Source of the DNA: an uncultured Tateyamaria sp.
Lineage (GTDB): Bacteria > Pseudomonadota > Alphaproteobacteria > Rhodobacterales > Rhodobacteraceae
Direction: 5' to 3'
Assembly (NCBI RefSeq): GCF_947503385.1
Contig: NZ_CANNDO010000010.1
Location: 1-64,000 of the forward strand
DNA: 64,000 bases
The position numbers and the translations under genes were made by a program. Shown here in pieces: positions 1 to 8,641 of the stretch; positions within the stretch are counted from its first letter, which is position 1, and each line of letters starts with the position of its first letter. Under the pieces are notes generated by a model, which had not been told where the DNA came from, did no database searches, and was given only the letters and a program-made list of their open reading frames with translations.

Positions 1-54
1 TCGCAGACCTCTGCGCCCGCTTCCCTCTCTATCCAAACCTGTAACCCCAGGCAC

Positions 55-75
55 GCTGTCCCAGCATGGGACAGC
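55..75. other. Short perfect hairpin / palindrome upstream of the crotonase gene
   Basis: Eight-base arms gctgtccc and gggacagc flank a five-base loop. No run of T follows, so it is a poor rho-independent terminator on the plus strand. It could be an operator, or the end of a gene lying left of the window. I see nothing else in bases 1-190 except the gaggagcgaaa ribosome-binding stretch before the first gene. Confidence 0.35.
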
Positions 76-190
76 AACCCAAACACCAAAAATCAACAGC
101 TTACAGAGACAGATTCACAAAACGTTAACTTTCAGCCAACCTGTTCGCAGCCCGTCCACCCCCCGACACCACGGAGTTTGAGGAGCGAAA

Positions 191-982
191 ATGGTTGTAC
201 GCATTGAAACAGACGGATCCGTCTGGACCGTGATCCACGCACGTCCCGAGGCGCGCAACGCCATGGACCCGGACAGCGCCAAGGCGCTTTATGACGCCTT
301 TCGGGCCTTTGATGCGGACCCTTCCGCACGGGTGGCGGTGTTCTGGGGCAGTGGCGGGGCCTTTTGCGCCGGTTGGGATTTGAAACATGCAGCCTCGCTC
401 GCCGGGGCGGAGGCGCTTGATCCCTTTGACTTTCCCAAGGATGACGCGCCGAGCATGGCGGCGATGGGCCCCAGCCGTCTGGAGATGTCCAAACCGGTGA
501 TTGCCGCCATTTCCGGGCCAGCGGTTGCAGGCGGTATGGAACTGGCGCTGTGGTGCGATATCCGGGTGATGGAAGCGACCGCCTATATGGGCGTCTATTG
601 CCGTCGCTGGGGCATCCCGTTGATCGACGGGGGCACAGTGCGGTTGCCGCGCTTGGTCGGAGAGGGCCGGGCGATGGACCTGATCCTGACCGGTCGCCCG
701 GTCCACGCCGAAGAGGCGTTGCGCATTGGCTTGTGTGAATATGTGGTGCCCGAAGGGTCCGCGCGCGCACGCGCAGAGGCGCTTGCGCAGGATATCGCGC
801 GCTTTCCGCAAAGCTGCATGTTGTCGGATCGCCGGTCAGCCCAGATGCAGCACGGCCTGCCCATGCGCGACGCGCTGCGGCAGGAATGGCAGGGCAGCAA
901 GGCCGAGGTTACCAAGGGGATTGAAGGTGCCGCGCGGTTTGCAGGCGGCAAGGGACGCGGCGGCGATTTCAGCGACCTGTGA
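191..982 (+). CDS. Crotonase-fold enoyl-CoA hydratase/isomerase family protein
   Basis: A 263-residue protein of normal crotonase length. The oxyanion-hole segment SGGAFCAGWDL lies near residues 54-64, and GGMELALWCD near 114-123 supplies one of the two glutamates used by true hydratases (E117). The second glutamate, which normally sits in the QPEI-like segment, falls in GVYCRRWGIP and appears absent. Hydratase activity is therefore doubtful; an isomerase, hydrolase or other crotonase reaction is equally possible. The ATG at 191 follows a GAGGAG ribosome-binding site. The gene converges on the DJ-1-type gene with an 18-base gap. Family assignment is firm; substrate is unknown. Confidence 0.85.
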   Translation: MVVRIETDGSVWTVIHARPEARNAMDPDSAKALYDAFRAFDADPSARVAVFWGSGGAFCAGWDLKHAASLAGAEALDPFDFPKDDAPSMAAMGPSRLEMSKPVIAAISGPAVAGGMELALWCDIRVMEATAYMGVYCRRWGIPLIDGGTVRLPRLVGEGRAMDLILTGRPVHAEEALRIGLCEYVVPEGSARARAEALAQDIARFPQSCMLSDRRSAQMQHGLPMRDALRQEWQGSKAEVTKGIEGAARFAGGKGRGGDFSDL

Positions 983-1000
983 TCCGCCGCCACCGGCCTG

Positions 1001-1609
1001 TCAGACCAGTCCCGCCAGCTTGGCAAAGGGGTCGGCATCGGCGTCGGTGTTCCAGTTGTATTCGCAGCCATAGGCCGTCTTGGCCGCCTTGTCGTGGCCA
1101 TAGAGGCTGGCAAGCGCCGCCAGTGCCATGTCGATGCCCGCCGACACGCCTGACGAGGTAAAGAATTTGCCATCCTCGACCCAGCGGGCCTGCCGGACCC
1201 AGTTGACCTTTGGTGCCAGCGGCACGGTTTCTAGAAAGTCCAGCTTGTTGGTGGTTGCCCTGCGCCCGTCCAGCAGCCCCGTCATGCCCAGCAGGATCGT
1301 GCCCGTACAGACCGCCATAACCCGATCCGCATGGGCCGACACATCCCTGACCCACTGCAAAAGCTCCGGGTCCTTGGCCGCCGTCAGAGCCGTGTCGCCA
1401 CCCGGGATCAGCAACAGGTCATAATCGGTCGTGTCGGCCAGCGTGGCGTCCACCGCGATGCGCTGGCCGTGGCGGCTTGGCACGAGGTCGCGGTTCTGCG
1501 CGACGGTCACGATCTCGATCCCGTAGGCAGGATCGCCCAGCATTTCCATCGGGCCAAAGAAGTCGAGGGTCTGGAACCCCGGAAAAACCAGTGCGGCAAG
1601 CGTTGTCAT
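1001..1609 (-). CDS. DJ-1/PfpI family protein
   Basis: A 202-residue single-domain member of the DJ-1/PfpI class I glutamine-amidotransferase-like superfamily. The nucleophile elbow is VMAVCTGT with C101, followed by GMTGLLDGRRATTN, as in isonitrile-hydratase-like members. The protein closely resembles the N-terminal half of the divergently transcribed GlxA-type regulator next door (shared VCSGALLL/VCTGTILL and LDGRRA blocks). An AGGACAGGAT ribosome-binding stretch precedes the ATG. The pairing suggests an enzyme controlled by the neighbouring regulator. Substrate cannot be read from sequence. Confidence 0.85.
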   Translation of the reverse strand: MTTLAALVFPGFQTLDFFGPMEMLGDPAYGIEIVTVAQNRDLVPSRHGQRIAVDATLADTTDYDLLLIPGGDTALTAAKDPELLQWVRDVSAHADRVMAVCTGTILLGMTGLLDGRRATTNKLDFLETVPLAPKVNWVRQARWVEDGKFFTSSGVSAGIDMALAALASLYGHDKAAKTAYGCEYNWNTDADADPFAKLAGLV

Positions 1610-1669
1610 ATCCTGTCCTTTGCGTTTGCGGCCCCTGCGCCGTTTGACCCTATCCTACGAGTGCCGTGT

Positions 1670-1685
1670 TTGGCATAAATGCCAA
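1670..1685. promoter_or_regulatory. Palindromic operator candidate between the DJ-1 gene and the GlxA-type regulator
   Basis: Seven-base arms ttggcat and atgccaa are separated by two bases. The site sits in the 77-base divergent gap and abuts the regulator's ATG at 1687. A symmetric site in this position suits autoregulation and control of the divergent gene. It also argues against the alternative GTG start at 1666, which would put the palindrome inside the coding region. Confidence 0.45.
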
Positions 1686-1686
1686 T

Positions 1687-2697
1687 ATGCCCCCTCATTC
1701 TGCCAAACCGCCCTTGGGCGATGCGCCCCGCGCCGTTTTGTTTGTTGTCTATCCGGACATCGTTTTGCTGGATTTGTCCGGGCCGTTGCAGGTGTTCACC
1801 CACGCGCGCGCGCCCGGCGTGCGTTCCGCGCCCTACCGGACACATGTGGCATCGCGGGCGGGTGGGGCGGTGCCCACCAACACGATCCTGCATGTCGACA
1901 GCGATCCGCTGGCGGCGTGGCTGACGCCGGAGCGGGCCGCGTCGGTGCATACGCTTGTGATCGTCGGCGGCGACGGTGTTTTTGACGCGATGGCCGATCC
2001 GGTCATGGTCGAACAGGTGGCGCGGCTTGTCCGGCAGGCTGCGCGCGTCTGTTCAGTCTGTTCCGGTGCGCTTTTGCTGGCGGCCACGGGGGTGTTGGAC
2101 GGCAGGCGGGCCGTCACCCATTGGGAAGATTGCGATGCCCTTGCCACCCGCTTTCCAAAGGTGGCGGTCGAAATGGACCCGATCTTTGTCAAGGATGGTC
2201 ATGTCTGGACATCGGCGGGCATCACTGCGGGCATCGACATGGCCCTTGCCATTGTCCGCGAGGACCTTGGCCCGCAGGCCGCAATCGACATGGCGCGTTC
2301 GCTTGTCACGCCGGTGATCCGGTCGGGCGGGCAATCGCAGTTCAGTGCCGATCTGACCAAACAGCTGAGCGATATCGGTGGCCAGTTCGCCCCGTTGCAC
2401 GCATGGCTGACCGACAATATGGCGCAGCGGATCACGGTCGATATGATGGCCGAGGTCTGCGCGATGAGCGCCCGCACTTTTGCGCGGAAATACGCGATGA
2501 CGATGGGCGTGCCCCCGGCGCGGGCGCTGGAGTTGATGCGGGTCGATGCGGCACGCGACCTGTTGGGCACAACCGGGCTGAGCATGAAGGCCATTGCGCT
2601 GCGCACCGGGTTTGGGGATCAGGAAAGGATGCGGCGCGCCTTTCACCGCCATTTGAAGACGGCGCCCTCGACCTATCGGGAGCAGTTTCAGGTGTAA
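1687..2697 (+). CDS. GlxA family AraC-type transcriptional regulator
   Basis: A 336-residue protein with an N-terminal DJ-1/PfpI domain (about residues 12-190, pseudo-active-site VCSVCSGALLLAA with the elbow Cys near 125). A C-terminal AraC double helix-turn-helix covers roughly 235-330 (MSARTFARKYAMTMG, then MKAIALRTGFGDQERMRRAF). This is the GlxA layout, where the DJ-1 domain is thought to sense a small ligand. The start is the ATG at 1687; a GTG at 1666 is in frame but lacks a ribosome-binding site and would overlap the palindrome. Divergent from the single-domain DJ-1 gene, its likely target. Confidence 0.88.
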   Translation: MPPHSAKPPLGDAPRAVLFVVYPDIVLLDLSGPLQVFTHARAPGVRSAPYRTHVASRAGGAVPTNTILHVDSDPLAAWLTPERAASVHTLVIVGGDGVFDAMADPVMVEQVARLVRQAARVCSVCSGALLLAATGVLDGRRAVTHWEDCDALATRFPKVAVEMDPIFVKDGHVWTSAGITAGIDMALAIVREDLGPQAAIDMARSLVTPVIRSGGQSQFSADLTKQLSDIGGQFAPLHAWLTDNMAQRITVDMMAEVCAMSARTFARKYAMTMGVPPARALELMRVDAARDLLGTTGLSMKAIALRTGFGDQERMRRAFHRHLKTAPSTYREQFQV

Positions 2698-2698
2698 T

Positions 2699-2736
2699 GC
2701 GCGCCGTGCCGTGCCTGATTGGACGGCACGGCGCGC
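2699..2736 (+). terminator. Strong hairpin after the GlxA-type gene
   Basis: Fourteen-base perfect arms gcgcgccgtgccgt and acggcacggcgcgc with a ten-base loop begin one base after the regulator's TAA. Only a weak T-containing stretch follows (gcagctattt). It probably ends or stabilises the transcript. It lies 18 bases before the ASCH gene's start. Confidence 0.55.
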
Positions 2737-2754
2737 GCAGCTATTTGACAGCCC

Positions 2755-3276
2755 ATGTCTGAATTGCCCCGCCTTGCCCTGTCTGTACGCCAGCCGTCGG
2801 CATGGGCCATCATCGCGGGCCACAAGCCGATCGAGAACCGGACGATGGGGTCGATCCGTGCGGGGCGCATGGGGCTGGGGCGCATTTGCATCCATGCCGC
2901 TGCGGGTCTGAAGGCCGAGGAGTTCCGTTATCTTTATTGGCGGTTTGGGCAGCATGGGGTGCAGTGCCCCGCCCCGGCGGACCTGCCACGCGGGGCAATC
3001 ATTGGCACGGTGGAGGTGACGGGCATCATCACTCAAAGCGACAGTGCGTGGTTCGCGGGACCTGCGGGGTTGACCCTTGCCAACCCGGAACCGGTTGATC
3101 CGATCCCTGCGCCGGGCGCGTTGGGATATTTTGAGTGGCACCCCGGTGGCGCGCTTGCGCCGCCCGCAAAATGGATGCGGTCGTGGGGGACGGTCATGCC
3201 GGATGCCAGTGGTGGAGACCTCTTTCCTGACGCGCCTATCGCCTTTGCCCGCCCCCCGAAAAAGCCGTGGTCATAA
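2755..3276 (+). CDS. ASCH domain protein
   Basis: A 173-residue protein. The N-terminal ALSVRQPSAWAIIAGHKPIENR block (residues 8-29) is the hallmark of ASCH (PUA-like beta-barrel) proteins, and PRGAIIGTVEVTG near 80-92 is the second conserved strand pair. ASCH proteins bind RNA or nucleotide-like ligands; a specific function is not predictable here. It stands alone on the plus strand between the GlxA-type regulator and pnp. Confidence 0.75.
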   Translation: MSELPRLALSVRQPSAWAIIAGHKPIENRTMGSIRAGRMGLGRICIHAAAGLKAEEFRYLYWRFGQHGVQCPAPADLPRGAIIGTVEVTGIITQSDSAWFAGPAGLTLANPEPVDPIPAPGALGYFEWHPGGALAPPAKWMRSWGTVMPDASGGDLFPDAPIAFARPPKKPWS

Positions 3277-3290
3277 GGTGCGACCGCACC
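3277..3290 (+). terminator. Small hairpin after the ASCH gene
   Basis: Six-base arms ggtgcg and cgcacc with a two-base loop start directly after the TAA and are followed by gctttcattt. Short and only weakly T-rich, so a weak terminator at best. Confidence 0.35.
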
Positions 3291-3380
3291 GCTTTCATTT
3301 CCGCGCAAAACACTGTATGCGCGCGACATCTGAAGCATGGCGCCCGGACCTCAGCGCCCGCCAAAGAAGATACCGAGGTC

Positions 3381-3429
3381 AGGGGGAATACGCCCCCTAC
3401 GCAAATGGCCCCATGAGAGACATGGGCCA
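3381..3429 (+). promoter_or_regulatory. Two stem-loops in the pnp leader
   Basis: The first, 3381-3398, has arms aggggg/ccccct and a six-base loop. The second, 3406-3429, pairs tggcc(c)catg with catgggcca around agaga, with one bulged C, and ends 14 bases before the pnp ATG. In enterobacteria the pnp leader is cut by RNase III and then controlled by PNPase itself. A similar arrangement here is inferred from position and structure only. Confidence 0.45.
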
Positions 3430-3443
3430 ACTTAGGAATTAGC

Positions 3444-5579
3444 ATGTTCAACGAGACGAAAAAATCGATGCAGTGGGGCGAGGAAACGCTCACACTGGAA
3501 ACCGGCAAGGTTGCCCGTCAGGCTGACGGTTCGGTCATTGCCACGCTGGGTGAAACCAGCGTTATGGCGAACGTGACGTTCGCAAAACAGCCCAAGCCCG
3601 GTCAGGACTTCTTTCCGCTGACCGTCCACTATCAGGAAAAATACTATGCCGCGGGCAAGATCCCGGGCGGTTTCTTTAAGCGTGAGGCACGGCCCACCGA
3701 GAAGGAAACCCTGACCGCGCGTCTGATCGACCGTCCGATCCGGCCCCTGTTTGTCCCCGGCTTCAAGAACGAAGTGCTGGTGATGTGTACGGTTTTGTCC
3801 CACGACCTGGTCAATGACCCCGACATCGTCGCGATGATCGCGGCGTCGGCTGCGCTGACCATCTCGGGCGCGCCGTTCATGGGTCCGATTGCCGGTGCGC
3901 GCGTGGGCTTTGAGGATGGCGAGTACATCCTGAACCCGACCGTGGACGATATGCAGGACCTGCGCCTGAACCCAGAACAACGTCTGGATCTGGTTGTTGC
4001 GGGCACCAAAGACGCCGTGATGATGGTCGAATCCGAAGCCTATGAGCTGACCGAAGCGGAAATGCTGGGCGCTGTGAACTTTGCGCACACGCAAATCCAG
4101 CCCGTGATCGACCTGATCATCGCGCTGGCTGAAGATGCCGCGAAAGAGCCGTTTGACTATCAGGCGCCCGACTATTCTGACCTTTATGCCGCCGTGAAAG
4201 CCGCAGGCGAAGAGCAGATGCGCGCCGCCTTTGCCATTGGTGACAAGCAAGAGCGCACCGCCGCTGTTGCCGCCGCCCGCGAGGCGATCCTCGCCGCCCT
4301 GACCGAAGAGCAGACAGAGGACGCCAACCTTGGCTCCGCCCTGAAAAAGCTCGAAGCGTCCATCCTGCGCGGTGACGTGGTCAAGACCGGCAAGCGGATC
4401 GACGGTCGCAAGACGGACGAAATCCGTGACATCGTGTGCCAGACGGGCTTCTTGCCCCGGACGCACGGCTCCGCGCTTTTCACCCGTGGTGAGACGCAGG
4501 GCCTTGTGGTCACGACACTGGGCACCGGCGACGATGAGCAGTTCATTGACGCGCTGCACGGCAACTTCAAATCGAACTTCCTGCTGCACTACAACTTCCC
4601 GCCCTATTCGGTCGGCGAAGCGGGCCGCGTGGGCCCTCCCGGACGGCGTGAGATCGGTCACGGCAAACTGGCATGGCGCGCACTGCAAGCCGTGCTGCCT
4701 GCGCCGACCGATTTCCCCTACACCGTTCGCGTTGTGTCGGAGATCACGGAATCCAACGGTTCCAGTTCCATGGCATCTGTCTGTGGTGGGTCGCTGTCGA
4801 TGATGGACGCAGGCGTGCCGCTCAAAAACGCGGTGGCCGGTGTCGCTATGGGCCTGATCCTTGAGGACGACGGCGAATACGCCATCCTGTCCGACATCTT
4901 GGGTGACGAAGACCACCTTGGCGACATGGACTTCAAAGTGGCGGGCACCGAAAACGGCATCACCTCGTTGCAGATGGACATCAAGATCGCAGGCATCACG
5001 CCCGAGATCATGGAGAAAGCACTGGAACAGGCGAAAGCTGGCCGGATGCATATTCTGGGCGAGATGGGCAAATCCATCACCGGCGCTCAGGAATTCTCGG
5101 TCCATGCGCCGCGCATCGAGACAATGAACGTGCCCACCGACAAAATCCGCGAAGTGATCGGGTCGGGCGGCAAGGTCATCCGCGAGATCGTCGAAGTGTC
5201 GGGCGCCAAGGTCGACATCAACGACGATGGTGTGGTCAAGATCGCATCGCCCAACGGCGACTCGATCAAGAAAGCCTACGACATGATCTATTCGATCGTG
5301 GCAGAGCCGGAAGAAGGCGCGATTTACACCGGTACGGTCGTCAAGATCGTGGACTTTGGTGCTTTTGTGAACTTCTTTGGCAAGCGCGACGGTCTGGTGC
5401 ACGTGTCCCAGATCGAAAACCGCCGCCTGAACCATCCTTCGGACGTTCTGAAGGAAGGTCAGGAAGTGAAGGTCAAACTGCTTGGCTTTGACGACCGCGG
5501 CAAGGTCCGCCTGTCGATGAAAGTCGTCGATCAGGAGACCGGCGAAGAGATCAAGAAAGAAGAATCCGCCGAGGGCTAA
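3444..5579 (+). CDS. pnp: Polynucleotide phosphorylase (polyribonucleotide nucleotidyltransferase)
   Basis: A 711-residue, full-length PNPase: phosphate-dependent 3'-to-5' exoribonuclease and component of the RNA degradosome. Two RNase PH domains flank a helical linker. The second contains the catalytic acid cluster in [16 protein letters not shown] (about 484-499). A KH domain follows with the [10 protein letters not shown] loop (about 573), then an S1 domain starting [15 protein letters not shown] (about 632). The ATG follows an AGGA motif. rpsO, the usual partner upstream of pnp, is not within the 3.4 kb to its left; an ASCH gene occupies that position. A strong hairpin follows the stop. 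Confidence 0.98.
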   Translation: MFNETKKSMQWGEETLTLETGKVARQADGSVIATLGETSVMANVTFAKQPKPGQDFFPLTVHYQEKYYAAGKIPGGFFKREARPTEKETLTARLIDRPIRPLFVPGFKNEVLVMCTVLSHDLVNDPDIVAMIAASAALTISGAPFMGPIAGARVGFEDGEYILNPTVDDMQDLRLNPEQRLDLVVAGTKDAVMMVESEAYELTEAEMLGAVNFAHTQIQPVIDLIIALAEDAAKEPFDYQAPDYSDLYAAVKAAGEEQMRAAFAIGDKQERTAAVAAAREAILAALTEEQTEDANLGSALKKLEASILRGDVVKTGKRIDGRKTDEIRDIVCQTGFLPRTHGSALFTRGETQGLVVTTLGTGDDEQFIDALHGNFKSNFLLHYNFPPYSVGEAGRVGPPGRREIGHGKLAWRALQAVLPAPTDFPYTVRVVSEITESNGSSSMASVCGGSLSMMDAGVPLKNAVAGVAMGLILEDDGEYAILSDILGDEDHLGDMDFKVAGTENGITSLQMDIKIAGITPEIMEKALEQAKAGRMHILGEMGKSITGAQEFSVHAPRIETMNVPTDKIREVIGSGGKVIREIVEVSGAKVDINDDGVVKIASPNGDSIKKAYDMIYSIVAEPEEGAIYTGTVVKIVDFGAFVNFFGKRDGLVHVSQIENRRLNHPSDVLKEGQEVKVKLLGFDDRGKVRLSMKVVDQETGEEIKKEESAEG

Positions 5580-5596
5580 GGCCCGAACGCGCAAAG

Positions 5597-5623
5597 GGTC
5601 GGGGCGGCGCTGTCGCCCCGACC
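5597..5623 (+). terminator. Hairpin after pnp
   Basis: Ten-base perfect arms ggtcggggcg and cgccccgacc with a seven-base loop lie 17 bases after the pnp stop. There is no T tract. It may end transcription with Rho or protect the 3' end. It lies 17 bases before the first glycosyltransferase start, so it could separate pnp from that operon. Confidence 0.5.
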
Positions 5624-5640
5624 GGACCCCCGAGGGCGCG

Positions 5641-6378
5641 ATGACACCGATCCAGCATTACATCCTGACGATCGAACCGCCCGACAGCCCGCGATACCAG
5701 ATGTGCGCACAGACCTTTGCCGATGCAGGTCTGGAGCCGACTTTTATCCAAGGCATCAACGGCCTGACGCCCGAGGCCGAGGCGCTGCATTCGCCGCTGC
5801 GCGCGCGGCTGTTCCACAAATATCCGCTCACCGCCGGTGAGGTGGCCTGTACCTTTGGGCATTGGCGCATGTTGCGCCGGTTTCTGGACACGGATGACGC
5901 CGTTTGCGCGATCTACGAAGATGACGTGGTTCTGCCTGACCCGGCCCGGTTGATTGACCTGCACAGCAAGGCGTGGGCCGATCCGACCCCGCCATGGGAC
6001 ATTTTGCGGCTGCATGACGTTTACCCGTCCAAGGTGGCCGGGACCGAAGACTGGCAGGGCGAGGTGCTGACCCGATACCATGTGCCCCCGGCAGGATCGG
6101 CGGCCTATCTGGTCACGCGCACGGGCGCGCGCCGCATCCTGTCGCGTAAGCATATTTTCCGGCCCTATGACACCGACATTTCGCATTGCTGGGAATTGGG
6201 GTTGCGGGTCCGCTGCGTGGTGCCCAACCCGGTGCAGACGCGGCCCGAAGATGAACTGGCATCAAGCCTTGAGACCGCGCGCGACCGGATGCGCAAGCAA
6301 AAGTCGCTGTTGCGGTCGATCAAGGGTGAATTGCACGGGCTTTATGCCAAGGCGGCGGGGCGGTTGTTGTCGCGATGA
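5641..6378 (+). CDS. Glycosyltransferase family 25 protein (first of a pair)
   Basis: A 245-residue GT25-type protein. The family's acidic metal-binding block is IYEDDVVLPD (91-100), preceded by the typical GEVACTFGHWRMLRRFL helix start (67-83). GT25 enzymes add sugars to lipooligosaccharide or other surface glycans in the cytoplasm. No signal peptide or membrane segment is visible. It overlaps the next GT25 gene by ATGA, so the two are probably translated together. Donor and acceptor are unknown. Confidence 0.8.
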   Translation: MTPIQHYILTIEPPDSPRYQMCAQTFADAGLEPTFIQGINGLTPEAEALHSPLRARLFHKYPLTAGEVACTFGHWRMLRRFLDTDDAVCAIYEDDVVLPDPARLIDLHSKAWADPTPPWDILRLHDVYPSKVAGTEDWQGEVLTRYHVPPAGSAAYLVTRTGARRILSRKHIFRPYDTDISHCWELGLRVRCVVPNPVQTRPEDELASSLETARDRMRKQKSLLRSIKGELHGLYAKAAGRLLSR

Positions 6379-7148
6379 CCGATCTGGCTGTGCTTCTGAT
6401 CAATCTGGATGACAGCCCCGGTCGGTTGGCGGCGGCCCAAACGGCCTTGGGTGTGCAGGGTGTCACCTTTACACGTGTGCCGGGGGTTGATGGTCGCCAG
6501 ACGCCGCCGCGCGCGGTTGAGGCCTATGATGCGGAGGGTGCGCAGAACTATTTCGGGCGGGACCTAAACGGTGGCGAAGTGGGCGCCTTTCAGAGCCATT
6601 TGCGGGCGCTGGCGGCCTTTCTCGACAGTGGCGCGGCGTATGGTCTGATCCTTGAGGATGACATGGACCCGGACGCCAAGGCGATGGGCTTCGTGCAGGG
6701 TATTCTGACGTGGCAGAGGGGCCGGTGGCGGGAGGATTGGTATGTCGCCAACCTTGGGGCCAAGCGGCAAAAGATCACCACGCATCTGGCCACGCTGGAA
6801 CTGGATGGGGCGACGCTGGATGTGCTGCGGGGCCATTACTTTCCGATGCTGGCCACGGCGCTTTTGTGGACCCGTGCGGGGGCACAGGCATTTCTGGATC
6901 AGTTCGGCGGTATTGATTGCCCATGGGACCATGCGACCCGGCGCTGGCTGACGGAAACGGACATGGGTTTGACGGTGTCGCCGCCACTGTTTCTGACCAC
7001 GGGGGCGGACAGCCAGATTGACCCGGCGCGCGGCGCGCGGGGCACCGACGGGCGCAGCCGGTTTTATCGCTGGCGCCGGATAAAGCGGAACTGGGGTGAC
7101 AGGCTGCGCGCGATGCGGCACAAGGCGCGGCATCGTCCTGACACCTGA
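6375..7148 (+). CDS. Glycosyltransferase family 25 protein (second of a pair)
   Basis: A 257-residue GT25-type protein, related to but diverged from its upstream neighbour. It opens with LAVLLINLDDSPGRLAA (4-20), the usual GT25 N-terminus, then GGEVGAFQSHLRAL (66-79) and LILEDDMDPD (91-100) with the acidic cluster. The C-terminus is rich in Arg and Lys, which may aid membrane association. Start overlaps the previous stop (ATGA). Likely surface-glycan or lipopolysaccharide decoration; specificity unknown. Confidence 0.8.
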   Translation: MTDLAVLLINLDDSPGRLAAAQTALGVQGVTFTRVPGVDGRQTPPRAVEAYDAEGAQNYFGRDLNGGEVGAFQSHLRALAAFLDSGAAYGLILEDDMDPDAKAMGFVQGILTWQRGRWREDWYVANLGAKRQKITTHLATLELDGATLDVLRGHYFPMLATALLWTRAGAQAFLDQFGGIDCPWDHATRRWLTETDMGLTVSPPLFLTTGADSQIDPARGARGTDGRSRFYRWRRIKRNWGDRLRAMRHKARHRPDT

Positions 7149-7159
7149 AGGTTACGCCC

Positions 7160-7876
7160 TTGGCTTCCCGTCCCACTGTCCACAGCTTTTACCGCTACAA
7201 TATCGAGCAACGCCTGTTGGACGCGCAGCGCCGCGTGTTTGACCATTTTGACGTGCCGCTGAACCAGTGGCGCGATGACAAGGCGAACCATGCGGGCTGG
7301 ATTGACGCGCTGCTCGCGGATGACAGCCTTGACGATATTGTGGTGATTGCGGATATCGACGCCTTTCCGCTGTCGCATGAGGCCTATGCCGGGATGGTGG
7401 CCGCCGCTGAACGTGGGGCCATTGCGGGCCTTGCGCAGACAACCAACGACAAACGGCCCGACCGCATTTTTGCCGCGCCGATGTTCATGGCGTTTCGCCG
7501 TGATGTGTGGCGGGATTTTGGGGCGCCGTCGCTGGCCCCCTACGAGACCGGCGACGTTGCACAGATTCTGACGGACATCGCCGAGGCGCGCGGTGTCGAG
7601 GTGGCGCTGACCTATCCGTCCTTTGCGCTGCGCCCGATCTGGCCGCTGGCGGATCGGGGCGTTTACGGCACCGGGACGTTTTACGGGGATATGGACTTTT
7701 TCCACCTCTATCAGGCGCGGCACGTCAACACGGTGGACCTGTTCTGTGCGGTGGCCGACGGGGCGATTGCAGGCCGCCATGATTGGGCGGCCTACCTCGG
7801 GATGATCGAGGCTGCGCCCCCCGAAGCCAAGGGGGGGCGCTCTTTGCGGCAGATTATCCGCAAGCTGCGCGGTTAG
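7160..7876 (+). CDS. Uncharacterised glycosyltransferase-like protein
   Basis: A 238-residue protein in line with two GT25 genes, 11 bases after the second. I do not recognise a named family with certainty. The segment VVIADIDAFPLSHEAY (61-76) looks like the DxD nucleotide-sugar site of GT-A fold glycosyltransferases, and IFAAPMFMAFRRDVWRDFG resembles an acceptor-side strand. The start is TTG, preceded by tgaaggt eight bases upstream; no in-frame ATG fits better. The stop codon interlocks with that of the convergent peroxiredoxin gene. Function inferred from motif and context only. Confidence 0.6.
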   Translation: MASRPTVHSFYRYNIEQRLLDAQRRVFDHFDVPLNQWRDDKANHAGWIDALLADDSLDDIVVIADIDAFPLSHEAYAGMVAAAERGAIAGLAQTTNDKRPDRIFAAPMFMAFRRDVWRDFGAPSLAPYETGDVAQILTDIAEARGVEVALTYPSFALRPIWPLADRGVYGTGTFYGDMDFFHLYQARHVNTVDLFCAVADGAIAGRHDWAAYLGMIEAAPPEAKGGRSLRQIIRKLRG

Positions 7877-8523
7877 GTGGGCGCCTTGGTTTTGCGCAGG
7901 TAGGGCAGAACCGTCTCGAATTCACCGAACTTGGCTTTGGCGTCCTCATTGGACACGGTGGGCGGGATGATCACGTCTTCGCCCGGGACCCAGTTGGCGG
8001 GTGTTGCCACGCCCTTGGCCGACATTTGCAGTCCGTCCAGCGCACGCACCACCTCGGCAAAGTTGCGGCCCACGGTCATCGGGTAGGTCATCGACAGTTT
8101 CAACTGCTTGTCCGGGCCAATGATAAAGACCGAGCGCACCGTGGCGCTGTCGGCGGGGGTGCGGCCATCAGGCAAGTACGCCTCGGCGGGGAGCATGTCG
8201 AAGGCTTTGGACACCTCCAGCCCGTCATCGGCAATGATCGGGAATCCGGCGGGCGCGCCGCCAACCTTTTCGATGTCGCCTTTCCACTTCTTGTGGTCCT
8301 CGACCCCGTCGACGGACACGCCGATCACCTTGGTGCCGCGCTTTTCCCATTCGGGCGCCAGCTGTGCCACGGCACCGAATTCGGTGGTGCACACAGGCGT
8401 AAAGTCCTTGGGGTGCGAAAAGAGAATGGCCCAGCTGTCGCCGATCCACTCGTGCAGCGAAAAGGTGCCGTGGTCGGTTGTGACCGTCAGATCGGGTATC
8501 GTGTCGTTGATGCGCAAACCCAT
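7873..8523 (-). CDS. 1-Cys peroxiredoxin (Prx6-like, AhpC/TSA family)
   Basis: A 216-residue peroxiredoxin. The peroxidatic cysteine is C45 in SHPKDFTPVCTTEFG, and it is the only cysteine in the protein, so this is a 1-Cys enzyme needing an external thiol. The long C-terminal region (VPGEDVIIPPTVSNEDA) is typical of the Prx6 group. The ATG at 8523 is chosen because GGAGGACACC precedes it; longer in-frame openings upstream have no family match. It is divergent from an aldehyde dehydrogenase across 118 bases. Role: reduction of hydrogen peroxide and organic peroxides in the cytoplasm. Confidence 0.93.
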   Translation of the reverse strand: MGLRINDTIPDLTVTTDHGTFSLHEWIGDSWAILFSHPKDFTPVCTTEFGAVAQLAPEWEKRGTKVIGVSVDGVEDHKKWKGDIEKVGGAPAGFPIIADDGLEVSKAFDMLPAEAYLPDGRTPADSATVRSVFIIGPDKQLKLSMTYPMTVGRNFAEVVRALDGLQMSAKGVATPANWVPGEDVIIPPTVSNEDAKAKFGEFETVLPYLRKTKAPT

Positions 8524-8641
8524 GGTGTCCTCCGTCAGGAATATTGTCGCTGTGGTATACTTAGGCGACGCAGGCCGTACTTGCATCCCCGTTCTGCCAC
8601 GGCCAGTGTCACCGGGACATTTGCACATGAGGAGAGCCGCA

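Noticed and set aside
3432..5594. Very long open frame antisense to pnp (about 720 codons)
   Set aside because: pnp on the plus strand is complete and unmistakable. Long antisense frames are expected in high-GC codon usage, and this one shows no family motif or ribosome-binding site.
8108..8641. In-frame N-terminal extension of the aldehyde dehydrogenase at 8642
   Set aside because: It lies antisense to the peroxiredoxin coding region and promoter; the ALDH family start and a GAGGAGAG site are at 8642.
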